Notes: generated from the letters alone by a model not told the origin. A stretch of 37,003 nt of DNA from Actinophytocola sp. (GCA_009377475.1 WHTY01000046.1:1-37003); one strand, 5' to 3'. Counted from the first letter of the stretch, positions 1-8,589 are shown. Numbers and translations are program-made.

Positions 1-1155
1 CAGGTTCGGAAACCCGGGGACGCTGACGCCCTGGTATGCCTGGAACCGGTTCTCGTCCCAGAACTTCTCCAGGTCGAGGCCGCCTGCGCCGCGGACGGTG
101 AGGGCGGGCATGTTGCCCTTCTCGAAGACTTTGAACCCGGTCGCCAGGATCAGCACCTCGGCGATGTGCTCGATGCCGTCGACGGTGCGGATGCCGGACT
201 CGGTGATGGCGTCGATGCTGGTCGTTTCCAGCGTGACGTTGGGCCGGTTGAAGGTAGGCAGGTACTCGTTGGAGAAGCTTGGCCGCTTGCAGCCCACAGC
301 GTAGCGCGGTGTGAGCTTGTCGCGGGTCTGCGGATCCTTGACGGCCCGCTGGAGGTAGGCGCGCCCGATCCGCTCTCCCGCGCCGGCGGTGGGCAGCAGG
401 CGGTGGAAGTGCGCGGCGAGCGGGAAGGTCATCTCGACGAAGGTCTGGCTGGCCACCCGGGACAGTCGCCGCGCGCCGGGCAGCCGCAACGCTGCCCGCA
501 CCGGGGCGGGCAGCGTCGCGTCCGGCTTGGGCAGGCACCAGATCGGGGTGCGCTGGAAGACTGTCAGGTGCTCGACGTGCGGCGCGATGGACGGGATGAC
601 CTGCACGGCGGAGGCGCCCGTGCCGATGACCGCCACCCGCTGCCCGCGCAGGTCGACGTCGTGGTCCCAGCGCGCGGTGTGCATCACCGTGCCACGGAAG
701 TTCGCCAGGCCGTCGATGTCGGGTGCCTTGGGCTGCGTCAGCACGCCGGTGGCCCCGATGACGAAGCGGGCGATGATCGCGTCGCCGTTGGCGGTGTCCA
801 GCCGCCACAGGTGCGTCTGATCGTCGAACGTCACCGCGACGACCTTCGTGCCAAGGCGGGTGCGGCGGCGGATGTCGTACTTGTCGAGGCAGTACTCGGC
901 GTAGGCCTTGAGTTCGTGCCCTGGCGCGTACACGCGGGACCAGCCGGCGACCTGCTCGAAGGAGAATTGGTAGCTGAACGACGGGATGTCGACGGCGACG
1001 CCGGGGTAGGTGTTCCAGTGCCATGCGCCGCCGACGCCGTCGCCTTCCTCGAGCATGACGAAGTCGCCGAAACCTGCTTTGTCCAGGCCGATCGCGGCGC
1101 CGATACCGGAGAAGCCGCCGCCGATGATGGCGATCTCGTAGTCCGGGATGCTCAT
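1..1155 (-). CDS. Flavin-containing (Baeyer-Villiger type) monooxygenase, 3' end cut by window edge
   Basis: FAD- and NADPH-dependent monooxygenase, the last gene of the five-gene operon read leftward from about 4382; the reading frame is still open at position 1, so the C-terminus is missing. The N-terminus has a Rossmann FAD site (GGGFSGIG, about residues 12-19) and the GGxW region (GVGGAWHWNTYPGVAVDIPS). Further on is the BVMO fingerprint FxGxxxHxxxW as FRGTVMHTARW, then the NADPH Rossmann motif GTGASAVQ and the late ATGF motif. The ATG at 1155 overlaps the stop of the upstream half-monooxygenase by 4 nt (ATGA), implying translational coupling. With SDR and LipR-like genes in the same operon it resembles M. 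tuberculosis mymA (Rv3083), linked to envelope lipid and acid-stress functions. The substrate cannot be read from the sequence. Confidence 0.93.
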   Translation of the reverse strand, partial: MSIPDYEIAIIGGGFSGIGAAIGLDKAGFGDFVMLEEGDGVGGAWHWNTYPGVAVDIPSFSYQFSFEQVAGWSRVYAPGHELKAYAEYCLDKYDIRRRTRLGTKVVAVTFDDQTHLWRLDTANGDAIIARFVIGATGVLTQPKAPDIDGLANFRGTVMHTARWDHDVDLRGQRVAVIGTGASAVQVIPSIAPHVEHLTVFQRTPIWCLPKPDATLPAPVRAALRLPGARRLSRVASQTFVEMTFPLAAHFHRLLPTAGAGERIGRAYLQRAVKDPQTRDKLTPRYAVGCKRPSFSNEYLPTFNRPNVTLETTSIDAITESGIRTVDGIEHIAEVLILATGFKVFEKGNMPALTVRGAGGLDLEKFWDENRFQAYQGVSVPGFPNL

Positions 1156-1646
1156 GCGGGGTGTCCTTCCGGTGTCGCGGTGCGGGCGAAGACGGAGCTG
1201 GGGCCGAGCACGACGCAGTCGGCGCGGTGTTCGACGCCTTCGGCGGTGCGCACGCCCGCCGCGGCGAACGCGTACACCGGCCAGGTGATGAGTTTGCAGT
1301 TCGGCCGCCGCAGTGTGGCGAAATAGCCGAGGCCGGGGGCCAGCCGCCGGGAGCCGAAGCGGTCGGGGGTCAGCAGTCTGCGGACCCACGGGTCCTTGAC
1401 CTGCCAGCGCAGGAAGACCCGGGCCATGGCGACACCGACCGCACGGGGGCCGGGCACGGGCAGCGGCAGCACCCAGTCGGGCTCTTCCTGGAACACCTTC
1501 ACCGACAGTGCGGTAGCGGCCACTTCGGGGACGATCTGCGCGGCCTCCCTCCCGGGCGCGATGACGGCGACACGCTGGCCGGTGAAGTCGTGGCCCAACC
1601 ACGCGGTTCCGCGGATGAGCTCACCCTGGAATTCGCCGAGCGTCAT
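1152..1646 (-). CDS. Degenerate half Baeyer-Villiger monooxygenase (pseudoenzyme or decaying duplicate)
   Basis: A 164-residue protein that aligns by eye with the middle of the neighbouring full BVMO, starting almost exactly at the BVMO fingerprint. That fingerprint reads FQGELIRGTAW (residues 6-16), with the key His replaced by Arg. The following stretch GQRVAVIAPGREAAQIVP matches GQRVAVIGTGASAVQVIP of the neighbour, but the glycine-rich NADPH motif is broken. Near the end, the ATGF motif is replaced by GPSS. The FAD-binding N-terminal half is absent. The frame is open, codon use is normal, and the start and stop overlap both neighbours by 4 nt, so it is probably translated. It could be a regulatory or structural partner or an eroding duplicate; it should not be catalytic alone. 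Confidence 0.75.
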   Translation of the reverse strand: MTLGEFQGELIRGTAWLGHDFTGQRVAVIAPGREAAQIVPEVAATALSVKVFQEEPDWVLPLPVPGPRAVGVAMARVFLRWQVKDPWVRRLLTPDRFGSRRLAPGLGYFATLRRPNCKLITWPVYAFAAAGVRTAEGVEHRADCVVLGPSSVFARTATPEGHPA

Positions 1647-2572
1647 GACGCCACCGGCTCGTGGGTGATCTCCTCGGTCCACGACTGCGGCTTGCCCAGC
1701 AGCCGCGCGGGTACCAGGCTGGTCACCTTCACCATCGGGTCGGCCAGGTACCGGTGGTATGGGTGCGATCGGTCGATCACCATGGCCGCCTGGGATTTCA
1801 GCACGTGGTAGGCCGGGATCCGCTTGGTGTGCTTTCCGCGGCCACCGACGGTGACGAAACGCTTGACGGCGTTGTAGAGCTTCTGCTCTGGCAGGCCCAT
1901 GGCGACGATGTTGTCGCGCATCTTGTTGATCAGCGGCACGAAGACCACGATCAGTCCGATGATCACCTGCGGCTTGAGGTTGCCGATGGTCTCGATCAGC
2001 AGCGTGTGCGGCGCGCTCGCGCCGATCAGCTCGAGCACCTGGAAGTCGACGGTGATGTGGCGCGACTCGTCGGAGTTGATGTGTCGGAACACCTGGTGGC
2101 AAACCGGGTCGGAGATCTCTTCGAGCAGGAACTTCACCAGCGCCCCGTCCAGCGCGCACTCCAGCAGCGGGATGAGCGTTGCCAGCCCGGACAGCGGCAG
2201 CGTGTCACCGAAGTCGTCGAGCACCTTGATCGCCAGCTTGACGTTGATGTTCGGCTCGGGCATCGTGCCGTCCTCGTCGAGCATGCCCCAGCGCTTCATC
2301 AGCGCCAGCTCGGCGTTGGCGTGCTTCTGCTCCTCGGCGTGGAAGTACCGGTAGATCTCCTGGATCTCCGGTGTCGGGGCCTTTGTGGCCAGTGACGCGA
2401 ACCCGCGCGCGCCGACGTGTTCGATCCACACCAGGTCGGCCATGAACGGCCGCATCTTGGCGCGCAGCTCGTCGGTCATCGTCTCCGCGCCAGGGGCGTC
2501 CCAGTCGATGTCGGCGAGCGACCACTGCTTGTCCTTGATCGTTTGCAGCATCGCCGCGAAGTCGTACGACAT
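1643..2572 (-). CDS. Ferritin-like diiron-carboxylate protein
   Basis: A 309-residue, mostly helical protein with the two-fold diiron ligand pattern E...ExxH...E...ExxH. Glu51 lies in WIEHV, E81-H84 in EEQKH, Glu151 or Glu152 in LLEEISD, and E169-H172 in DESRH. This is the ligand set of ferritin-like oxidases and AurF-type oxygenases, so an oxygen-dependent redox role is likely; the substrate is unknown. Two hydrophobic stretches near residues 185-215 (including VIIGLIVVFVPLI) could bind membrane or a lipid substrate. The ATG at 2572 touches the SDR stop (TAATG) and a GGAGGAG ribosome binding site lies just upstream inside the SDR end. The stop overlaps the half-BVMO start by 4 nt. Its place between SDR and monooxygenase genes suggests work on the same hydrophobic substrate. 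Confidence 0.8.
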   Translation of the reverse strand: MSYDFAAMLQTIKDKQWSLADIDWDAPGAETMTDELRAKMRPFMADLVWIEHVGARGFASLATKAPTPEIQEIYRYFHAEEQKHANAELALMKRWGMLDEDGTMPEPNINVKLAIKVLDDFGDTLPLSGLATLIPLLECALDGALVKFLLEEISDPVCHQVFRHINSDESRHITVDFQVLELIGASAPHTLLIETIGNLKPQVIIGLIVVFVPLINKMRDNIVAMGLPEQKLYNAVKRFVTVGGRGKHTKRIPAYHVLKSQAAMVIDRSHPYHRYLADPMVKVTSLVPARLLGKPQSWTEEITHEPVAS

Positions 2573-3411
2573 TACTCCTCCTTGTCACGGGATCCGGGAA
2601 CGAACCGGCCGAGCAGCCCGGCCACGCGGGCGTACGGGGTGGGCAACAGCCGTTTGGCGCGCCAGAGCAGCTGGGCGTCCGGCTGCGGGACGACGTAGAG
2701 CCGCCCGCGGTCATGGGCGTCGAGGGTCATCCGCGCGACCCGCTCCGGCGAGAACCCGACGAGGTCCGAGACCCGCTGGGCCAGGCTGCTCGCCGCCGCG
2801 TCGATGAGTTCGCCGCCGAAGATGTTGGTCTTCACGAACGTCGGACAGAGCACCGTCACCCCGACACCGGTGCCCGACAGCTCGGCGGCCAGCGTCTCCG
2901 ACAGGCTCACCACCCCGGCCTTGCTCACGTTGTAGGCGGCCATTCGTGGGGCGGCGGTGAACCCGGCGGCCGAGGCGACGTTGATGACGCCGCCCGCGCG
3001 GGCCTGGCGCATCGCGGGCAGGAACGTATGACAGCCGTGGATGACGCCCCACAAGTTCACCGCCAGCGTCCGCTGCCAGTCCTCCAACGGGCAGTCCCCG
3101 ACGACCCGGCCGCCAGCGCCGATGCCGGCGTTGTTGACCACCAGGTCGGGCTCGCGGCCCAGCCAGGCGCGGGCCTTCTCGGCAAGCTCACCCACCTCGC
3201 CGGGATTGGACACATCGCAGCCGACCGCGATGGCCGCACCACCGAGCGACTGAATCGCCGCCACGGTGTCCTCGGCTGCGGCGAGGTCGATGTCCGCGCA
3301 GACGACGCGGCCGTCGCGCCGGACCACCTCGGCGGCGAACGCCCGGCCGATGCCGCTGCCCCCGCCGGTGACGACGGCGTGGGCGCGGTGAGTTCGACGG
3401 GACATCAGCAA
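2572..3411 (-). CDS. SadH-like short-chain dehydrogenase/reductase
   Basis: A 279-residue classical SDR that interconverts an alcohol and a carbonyl using NAD(P)H. Visible motifs are the cofactor loop TGGGSGIGRAF near residue 16, the NNAGIG strand near residue 90, the catalytic Ser in NVASAAGF and the Tyr-Lys pair in YNVSK. The C-terminal extension with many basic residues (LWRAKRLLPTPYARVAGLLG) is typical of the SadH (Rv3085) group. It overlaps the end of the upstream hydrolase by 7 nt and abuts the diiron protein. SDR plus LipR-like hydrolase plus BVMO reproduces the core gene content of the mycobacterial mymA operon, here in a different order. An envelope or fatty-acid-related oxidation is the favoured inference. 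Confidence 0.9.
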   Translation of the reverse strand: MLMSRRTHRAHAVVTGGGSGIGRAFAAEVVRRDGRVVCADIDLAAAEDTVAAIQSLGGAAIAVGCDVSNPGEVGELAEKARAWLGREPDLVVNNAGIGAGGRVVGDCPLEDWQRTLAVNLWGVIHGCHTFLPAMRQARAGGVINVASAAGFTAAPRMAAYNVSKAGVVSLSETLAAELSGTGVGVTVLCPTFVKTNIFGGELIDAAASSLAQRVSDLVGFSPERVARMTLDAHDRGRLYVVPQPDAQLLWRAKRLLPTPYARVAGLLGRFVPGSRDKEE

Positions 3412-4382
3412 GCCTCCTCCACCACGGCCACCCGGGCTTGCGGCGCGGCGTGGCCAGCCAGGAAGCGGCAGGCTCGCGCCATGGCAGGGCCGGCTTCAGG
3501 GATCAGCCGGGGCAGCGCCTGGAACACGTGCATCTGCCCCGGGACGACATCCAGCTCGCAGTCCGAACCCGCGCGCCGCAGCGCCCGCGCCAGCTCGACG
3601 GCGTCCGTGGCAAGCATCTCCCGCCCGCCTGCCTGGATCAGCGCTGGCGGGAACCCGGTGACGCCGTCGACGGACAACCGCAACCGCGCGGACCGCGGGT
3701 CGACGCCCCTGGTGTAGAGACCCACCAGTCGTGCCGCGCGGCCAGCGGAGATCATCGGGTCGCGCTGCATCCGGTCCCGCGCGGTGGCCAGCGCGAACGT
3801 CAGATCGAACAGCGGCGAGAACAGCGCCACCGCCGCCGGCGGGACCCGGCCTTCGCGCAGCAACTCGAGCGTGAGGTCGACCGCGAGGTGCCCGCCCGCC
3901 GAGTCACCGGCGAGCAGGATCCGTCCCGGCTCGCCGACGTGGCCAGCCAGCCACTCGTACGCCGCGCGGACATCATCCGCGGCGCTCGGGAACCGGTGCC
4001 GCGGCGCCAGCCGATAGTCGCACGCGAAGACCGGCAGCCCGCTCCCGGCGGACACCCGCGTAGTCAGCCCGCGGTGTGTGCGGGCCGAGCACAGTGCATA
4101 CCCGCTGCCGTGGATGTAGAGGATCACCGCGTCGTCGCGCTCGACGCCGGGCCCACGGACCCACTCGCCGCGCACACCGTCGTCGACCGCGTCGATGCGG
4201 CTTCCCCGCAGCGGCGGACCGTAGGCGGCGAGACCGCTCGCCACGAACCGGCGGGAGAACAGGATGCCCGGACGACCGAGCGGGATCACGGCGGTCAGCG
4301 GCCGCACCGTGATCGACGTGAAGGCCGCGACCGCCCCGCTCCGGGTGGGGCGTGCGTGCCGCAAGCCAATCTGCAGGCGCAT
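3405..4382 (-). CDS. LipR-like alpha/beta hydrolase (HSL family esterase)
   Basis: A 325-residue esterase of the hormone-sensitive-lipase family, likely hydrolysing small or lipid esters. The oxyanion-hole region reads ILYIHGSGYALC (HGGG type), the nucleophile elbow is GDSAGG, the acid is probably the Asp in REMLATDAVEL, and the His is in PGQMHVFQALP. I chose the ATG at 4382 because a TTGACA element with 18-nt spacing to CATTCT places the transcription start at or next to it, giving a leaderless mRNA. A longer ATG at 4421 exists but would overlap the promoter and the divergent TetR gene. It is the first gene of the operon and corresponds to lipR (Rv3084) of the mymA locus by company and family. 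Confidence 0.88.
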   Translation of the reverse strand: MRLQIGLRHARPTRSGAVAAFTSITVRPLTAVIPLGRPGILFSRRFVASGLAAYGPPLRGSRIDAVDDGVRGEWVRGPGVERDDAVILYIHGSGYALCSARTHRGLTTRVSAGSGLPVFACDYRLAPRHRFPSAADDVRAAYEWLAGHVGEPGRILLAGDSAGGHLAVDLTLELLREGRVPPAAVALFSPLFDLTFALATARDRMQRDPMISAGRAARLVGLYTRGVDPRSARLRLSVDGVTGFPPALIQAGGREMLATDAVELARALRRAGSDCELDVVPGQMHVFQALPRLIPEAGPAMARACRFLAGHAAPQARVAVVEEAC

Positions 4383-4418
4383 GACCTCAGAATGCAATCT
4401 GGGGGCATGCGATGTCAA
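4382..4418 (-). promoter_or_regulatory. Candidate promoter for the mymA-like operon
   Basis: On the minus strand TTGACA (plus positions 4413-4418) is followed after 18 nt by CATTCT (4389-4394), and the expected start point falls at the ATG at 4382. The -35 is perfect; the -10 keeps the A2 and T6 positions of TANNNT but not T1. The divergent TetR start lies 46 bp away, so a TetR dimer bound here could control both directions. ATGTCAACAT (4412-4421) is a small imperfect dyad over the -35 and a possible part of an operator. Confidence 0.4.
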
Positions 4419-4427
4419 CATGTACGG

Positions 4428-5069
4428 GTGAGTTCACTCCGGCCGTCCAAGCGTCGCTATGGCGGTAAAACGGCCGAGCAGCGCCAGCAGGAGCGCCGGA
4501 ACGCGCTGGTCAGCGCGGCGCTGGCGATCTGGCAGGAGCAAGGTTGGGCCGCCGTCACCATGCGGGGTGTCTGCGCCAGGGCCGGTCTCACCGACCGGTA
4601 CTTCTACGAGAGCTTCGCCAACCGCGACGAACTGCTGACCACCGTGTGGGACCAAATCCGCGACGAGACGCTGTCCATGATCCTGGCCGCGGTCGCCGAG
4701 CGGTCCGAAAGCCCAGCGATGGACCAACTCCGCGCCGCGCTGGACGTCATGGTGCACCACATCCAGGAAGAGCCGGCACTCGCACAAATCCTGTTCGGCG
4801 ACCACTCCGGCAGCGCGATCCTGGAACAGCGCCGCCGCCAGACCGTCCAGCAGGCCACCAACATCCTCATCGACCTTGCCCGTCGATTCCTCCGCGACGA
4901 CGTCGACGAACTGGCCTTCCGGGTCAACGTGCTGCTGGGCATCGGCGGCTTCGTGGAAATCATGCTCGCCTGGCGATCCGGCCTAATCGAGGCCGACGCC
5001 GACGCGCTCGTCGACCACCTCACCGCCGTCGGTGCCTCGCTGTCCGCCCACTTCCTGCGGGCCGACTGA
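4428..5069 (+). CDS. TetR family regulator of the adjacent operon
   Basis: A 213-residue TetR-type repressor. The N-terminal HTH is clear: RRNALVSAALAIWQEQGW, then VTMRGVCARAGLTDRYFYES followed by FANRDELL, the usual helix-turn-helix plus Tyr-rich linker. The C-terminal half is a helical ligand domain with no motif that identifies the inducer. I favour the GTG at 4428; an in-frame ATG at 4407 is possible. It is divergent from the LipR-like gene with 46 bp between starts, the standard layout for a TetR repressor controlling its neighbour. In mycobacteria the mymA operon is instead governed by the AraC-type VirS, so the regulator family has been swapped here. Confidence 0.88.
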   Translation: MSSLRPSKRRYGGKTAEQRQQERRNALVSAALAIWQEQGWAAVTMRGVCARAGLTDRYFYESFANRDELLTTVWDQIRDETLSMILAAVAERSESPAMDQLRAALDVMVHHIQEEPALAQILFGDHSGSAILEQRRRQTVQQATNILIDLARRFLRDDVDELAFRVNVLLGIGGFVEIMLAWRSGLIEADADALVDHLTAVGASLSAHFLRAD

Positions 5070-5207
5070 TCGCAGGTGCGAGTGGCCGTGCCTGCCGTCC
5101 ATGCCGCCAAGTTGACGCCGGTAGGGAGTGCTGCGTCGATCCGCGAATGCGGCATCCCTGGGTATTCGCGGCGCTCTACGACAGGATGCTCGGCCTCTAT
5201 TGACCAC

Positions 5208-5840
5208 TCACGGCAGCAGCCTCAGCATCGTCTTGGTGAAGCTGACCAGGCGGTCGACGTCGTAGCGGTCCGGGGTGTTCAGCAGCAGTTGTCCCATCAT
5301 CTCGCCGATCGTGACCAGCGAGTGGGCCAGCAGGTCGATGTCTACCGGCGGCGACATCGGATGCTTCGCCGCCATCGACGTCAGCAGGGCGGCGAGTCTG
5401 CGGCGCAACAACTGCCTCGCCTCGTCGATGGCCGAACGCAGCTCATCCGGCGCGCCTTCCACCGCGAACAGGATGCAGCGCCAGCGGTACGGCGCCGCGG
5501 CGACGCCATTCAGGTACGCCCTGGTGACGTCCTCGATCAGGTCATCGGGCTTGGCGCACTCGACGTCGACCCTGGCCGCGTCGAGCGCGTCGAGGACCTG
5601 CGTGATCGCGGCCTGCTGCTCCCGTGCGAGCAGCGTCCCGAGCAGTTCGGCGCGGCTGTTGAACACGCTGTAGACCACCGGTTTGGTGACCCCGGCCTGC
5701 TCGGCGACGTTGTCCATGGTCGCCTTGTTGTGACCGCGCTCCGCGATGATCTGCAGCGCGGCGTCGAGCAGTTGTTGCTTCCGTTCGGCGGCGGGCATCC
5801 GTGCGGCATACGGCCGCCGTCCGCGCGCTTGTGCCGGCAT
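5208..5840 (-). CDS. TetR family regulator
   Basis: A TetR-type repressor of 210 residues from the ATG at 5840, chosen because GGGGAGG lies 6 nt upstream. In-frame ATGs at 5855 and 5954 have no ribosome binding site. The HTH is RKQQLLDAALQIIAERGHNKATMDNVAEQAGVTKPVVYSVF with NSRAELL after it. A basic N-terminal arm (ARGRRPYAARM) precedes it and may help DNA contact. It lies 132 bp downstream of the MFS exporter on the same strand, so it may regulate that exporter or be its own unit. Ligand and target are unknown. Confidence 0.87.
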   Translation of the reverse strand: MPAQARGRRPYAARMPAAERKQQLLDAALQIIAERGHNKATMDNVAEQAGVTKPVVYSVFNSRAELLGTLLAREQQAAITQVLDALDAARVDVECAKPDDLIEDVTRAYLNGVAAAPYRWRCILFAVEGAPDELRSAIDEARQLLRRRLAALLTSMAAKHPMSPPVDIDLLAHSLVTIGEMMGQLLLNTPDRYDVDRLVSFTKTMLRLLP

Positions 5841-5972
5841 CGCGGTCCTCCCCATGGTCGCACCGACGAGCGCCCCGTGCCCCGAACACCCGCGCCGATC
5901 ATCGTAGCGGGGTGGGCAACCGGCGGTAAGTATTCCGGCGCGGAGCGTGTCCACCCCGACGCCGCACCCGCG

Positions 5973-7214
5973 TCACGCTGCCTGCGGGATCGGGTCGGTG
6001 CCCCTGACCTTGCTCCAGGACAGCGCGATCGGCACCGCGACGATCACACCGGCGATACCGGCCGCCGCGATCGCGTTGGCCGTGCCGGCGAAGTCCGCGA
6101 CGGCGCCAGCGGCGAGCGCCCCGAGCCCCTGCACCGTGATCAGCCCGGTCGAGTTCAGCCCGGAGCACTGCGCGCGGGAGCTGTCCGGCAACCTGCGCAC
6201 GAAGGACACCGTGCCTTGGATGTTGTAGCCCGTCGCCAACATCCCGGAGAGCGCAAACAGGACGATCGCCGCGATCAGCCCCGGCTGAAACACGACGAAC
6301 GCGAGCGGCACACCAGCCAGGATGCCGAGCACCCCGATGACCCGCACCTGCACCGACTCCGGCACCCACCGCCCGAACACCACCGCGCCGATGACGCTGC
6401 CGAACGGATCGGCCGCCATGAGCAGTCCGACGGCGACCGCGCTCGCGCCGATACCGTCCGCGAACGGCACCGCGAGCGCTTCAGCCACGACGTAGAAGCC
6501 AGCCAGCCAGTTCAGCGCGATCAACGTACGCAGTGCCGGGTCGCGCCACACGATCCGCGCGCCGATCACGGTCGACGCCAGGAACGACGGCTTCTCGTCG
6601 CCGGTCACCGCAACCTTGCGCTGCCGCACCAGCAGCAACAACAGCGCGGACACCACGAAGGTCGCCGCGTTCACCGCGAGCCCCGTCGCCGCGCCAGCAG
6701 CGCCGACGAGCAGCCCGCCACCAGCGAACCCGGCGAGCTGACCCGCCTGGCTGGTCATGTTCCTGATGGACATGCCGACCATGTACTGCTTGCCAGCGAG
6801 GACGTCGGGCAGCAGCGCCTGCTGCGCGGCCTTGAACGGTCCGTTGAGCAGCGTCATCGCGGCGACAAGCACGCACAACACCCACAACGGCGTCCCTGGC
6901 AAGATCATCAGCCCGACAAGCACCGCACGCCCGAGGTCGGACGCGATCATGACGTCCCTGCGCGGAAACCGGTCGCCGAGCCCGGCGAACAGGATGCCGC
7001 CGAGCATGGCGGGGACGAACGTCAGCGCGTAGGTGAGCCCGGTCAGTGCCGCCGACGACGTCTGCGCGTAGACCATCACGGTGAGCGCGAGGCGGGCGAT
7101 CTGGTCCCCAATGACGGAGAACAACTCGGCGAGCCACATCGTCCTGAACTCGCCGACCCGCAGCACTGACCCGAAGGTGACGCGCTCGGAGGTATCCGTG
7201 GCGCGTGCGGTCAT
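5973..7214 (-). CDS. MFS transporter (DHA3/EntS-like drug or siderophore exporter)
   Basis: A 413-residue membrane protein with about twelve hydrophobic segments. The MFS loop 2-3 signature appears as GLGDRFPRRDVMIASD (near residue 85), and FRTMWLAELFSVIGDQIARLAL at the N-terminus is typical of the EntS/MefA-like DHA3 group. The protein would export small hydrophobic compounds by proton antiport. It starts 40 bp after the GGDEF gene stop on the same strand and may share its transcript; a TetR gene follows. It is the nearest exporter to the hexapeptide array, though on the opposite strand, and no link is shown by the sequence. Confidence 0.88.
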   Translation of the reverse strand: MTARATDTSERVTFGSVLRVGEFRTMWLAELFSVIGDQIARLALTVMVYAQTSSAALTGLTYALTFVPAMLGGILFAGLGDRFPRRDVMIASDLGRAVLVGLMILPGTPLWVLCVLVAAMTLLNGPFKAAQQALLPDVLAGKQYMVGMSIRNMTSQAGQLAGFAGGGLLVGAAGAATGLAVNAATFVVSALLLLLVRQRKVAVTGDEKPSFLASTVIGARIVWRDPALRTLIALNWLAGFYVVAEALAVPFADGIGASAVAVGLLMAADPFGSVIGAVVFGRWVPESVQVRVIGVLGILAGVPLAFVVFQPGLIAAIVLFALSGMLATGYNIQGTVSFVRRLPDSSRAQCSGLNSTGLITVQGLGALAAGAVADFAGTANAIAAAGIAGVIVAVPIALSWSKVRGTDPIPQAA

Positions 7215-7254
7215 ACGGCCCTGCCCAGCGGCTGCGCTGCGGTGTTCATCCCAC

Positions 7255-8589
7255 TCAGGATGCCAGTCGCGGTTGTGCCACGGCGAGGTCTCCCACCCGA
7301 ACGACTTGGTTTCTGCCGTTGTTCTTCGCCGTGTAGAGCGCGGTGTCGGCCGCGTCGAGTAGTCGTTGCAACTCGACGCCCGAGTCCGGGTACATCGCGA
7401 CGCCGATGGACGCCGAAAGCTCGTCGATCATCGTCGGTCGCAGCGTCTCTGGCACCTCGACCGACAGCAGGGCGATGCCGATGCGGATGCGCTCGGCCAC
7501 CGCCGTCACGTCGGACTCGCCGATGTCCGGCAGCAGGACGACGAACTCCTCGCCGCCGAACCGGCCCACGATGTCCCGCTCGCGCACCTCGTTGCGGATC
7601 GTGGCGGCGACCGCGCGCAGCACCGCGTCACCGGCGAGGTGCCCGTAGGTGTCGTTGATGCGCTTGAAGCGGTCGAGGTCGATCATCAGCGTGCCGAACG
7701 TCCGCTGCTGCTGTTGCGCCCGTGCCAGCGCCACCTCGGCCCGGGTGTGCCAGCCAGCGGTGTTGAGCACGCCGGTCTTCGAGTCGGTCGTCGCCGCGGC
7801 TTCGAGCTGCTTGACCAGCACACCCCGGTGCAGGATCAGCAACGGCGGCAGGACGAGCACCGTCAGGCCGGGCATGATCGCGAGCGTGAGGGCGTTGAGC
7901 GCGCCGAGGCAGAGCGTCGCCAGTTCGAGCATGTTGTCCATCGGGCCGCCGAACAGGCCCTTCGCGGTGCGCACGACGGTGTCGCGCGCCGGGATGACCA
8001 GCAGCGCGTTGGCGACGAAGTGCGCCAACATCGTCAGGCCGACGATGCCAGCACCGGCCCAGCCCAGCTCGATCGCGCCGCTCATCCCGTTGACGCCGAA
8101 CATCGCGAGGACGCTGTAGGAGGCGAAGCAGGTCAGCACGAGCACGGCGGCGTTGCTTGTTGTTCGCCACACCGGGGTTTTCTGCAGCTTGTACCAGCTG
8201 CGCACGCCGAGGTGGAGGTACAGCGTCGCGGTGAGGATCGCCGTCATCGCGGGCGGCAGCACGAGCACGCCCGCGAAGATCCACACCGACGTCATGTTAA
8301 TGTGAGCCACGCCACTGACCCGTCGGCGCAGCCGCTCGACCTGCCGCCCGAGTTCGGCCTGGAGAACACCGAGTCCGAGCAGCGCGATCAAGATCAACAA
8401 ATCCCGACCGGCGACCGGTGACCGCAGCAGCAGTGTGACAGTGAGAAATGCCGCGATGCTCTCAGTGAGTAGGCAATAGGCGATTACCCTGGGCTTTTCC
8501 CCCCAGAAGGCCCAATGTTGAACCGTGGGCGCCGTTGCGCGAATGCGCACCGGGAGGCTAGACACTGGTTGTGCCCGGTCCACACTCAT
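7255..8589 (-). CDS. Membrane-bound GGDEF diguanylate cyclase
   Basis: A 444-residue protein that should make cyclic di-GMP from two GTP. The first 250 or so residues carry about seven or eight hydrophobic segments in paired helices, an integral-membrane sensor. The GGDEF domain follows: DxLT-type start as DSKTGVLN (near 270), metal-binding DLDRFKRINDTYGH, and the active-site GGEEF at 345-349. An inhibitory I-site RxxD is present five residues before it (R336-D339), so product feedback is expected. The ATG at 8589 is preceded by GGGGG. It is divergent from the MRSRDN array with about 107 bp between starts. Shared control with the array is possible but unproven. Confidence 0.9.
   Translation of the reverse strand: MSVDRAQPVSSLPVRIRATAPTVQHWAFWGEKPRVIAYCLLTESIAAFLTVTLLLRSPVAGRDLLILIALLGLGVLQAELGRQVERLRRRVSGVAHINMTSVWIFAGVLVLPPAMTAILTATLYLHLGVRSWYKLQKTPVWRTTSNAAVLVLTCFASYSVLAMFGVNGMSGAIELGWAGAGIVGLTMLAHFVANALLVIPARDTVVRTAKGLFGGPMDNMLELATLCLGALNALTLAIMPGLTVLVLPPLLILHRGVLVKQLEAAATTDSKTGVLNTAGWHTRAEVALARAQQQQRTFGTLMIDLDRFKRINDTYGHLAGDAVLRAVAATIRNEVRERDIVGRFGGEEFVVLLPDIGESDVTAVAERIRIGIALLSVEVPETLRPTMIDELSASIGVAMYPDSGVELQRLLDAADTALYTAKNNGRNQVVRVGDLAVAQPRLAS

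Noticed and set aside
166..1326. Long plus-strand frame of 386 codons opposite the monooxygenase genes
   Set aside because: It is the high-GC antisense shadow of the BVMO; no family features and low-complexity Arg/Gly/Ala/Val content.
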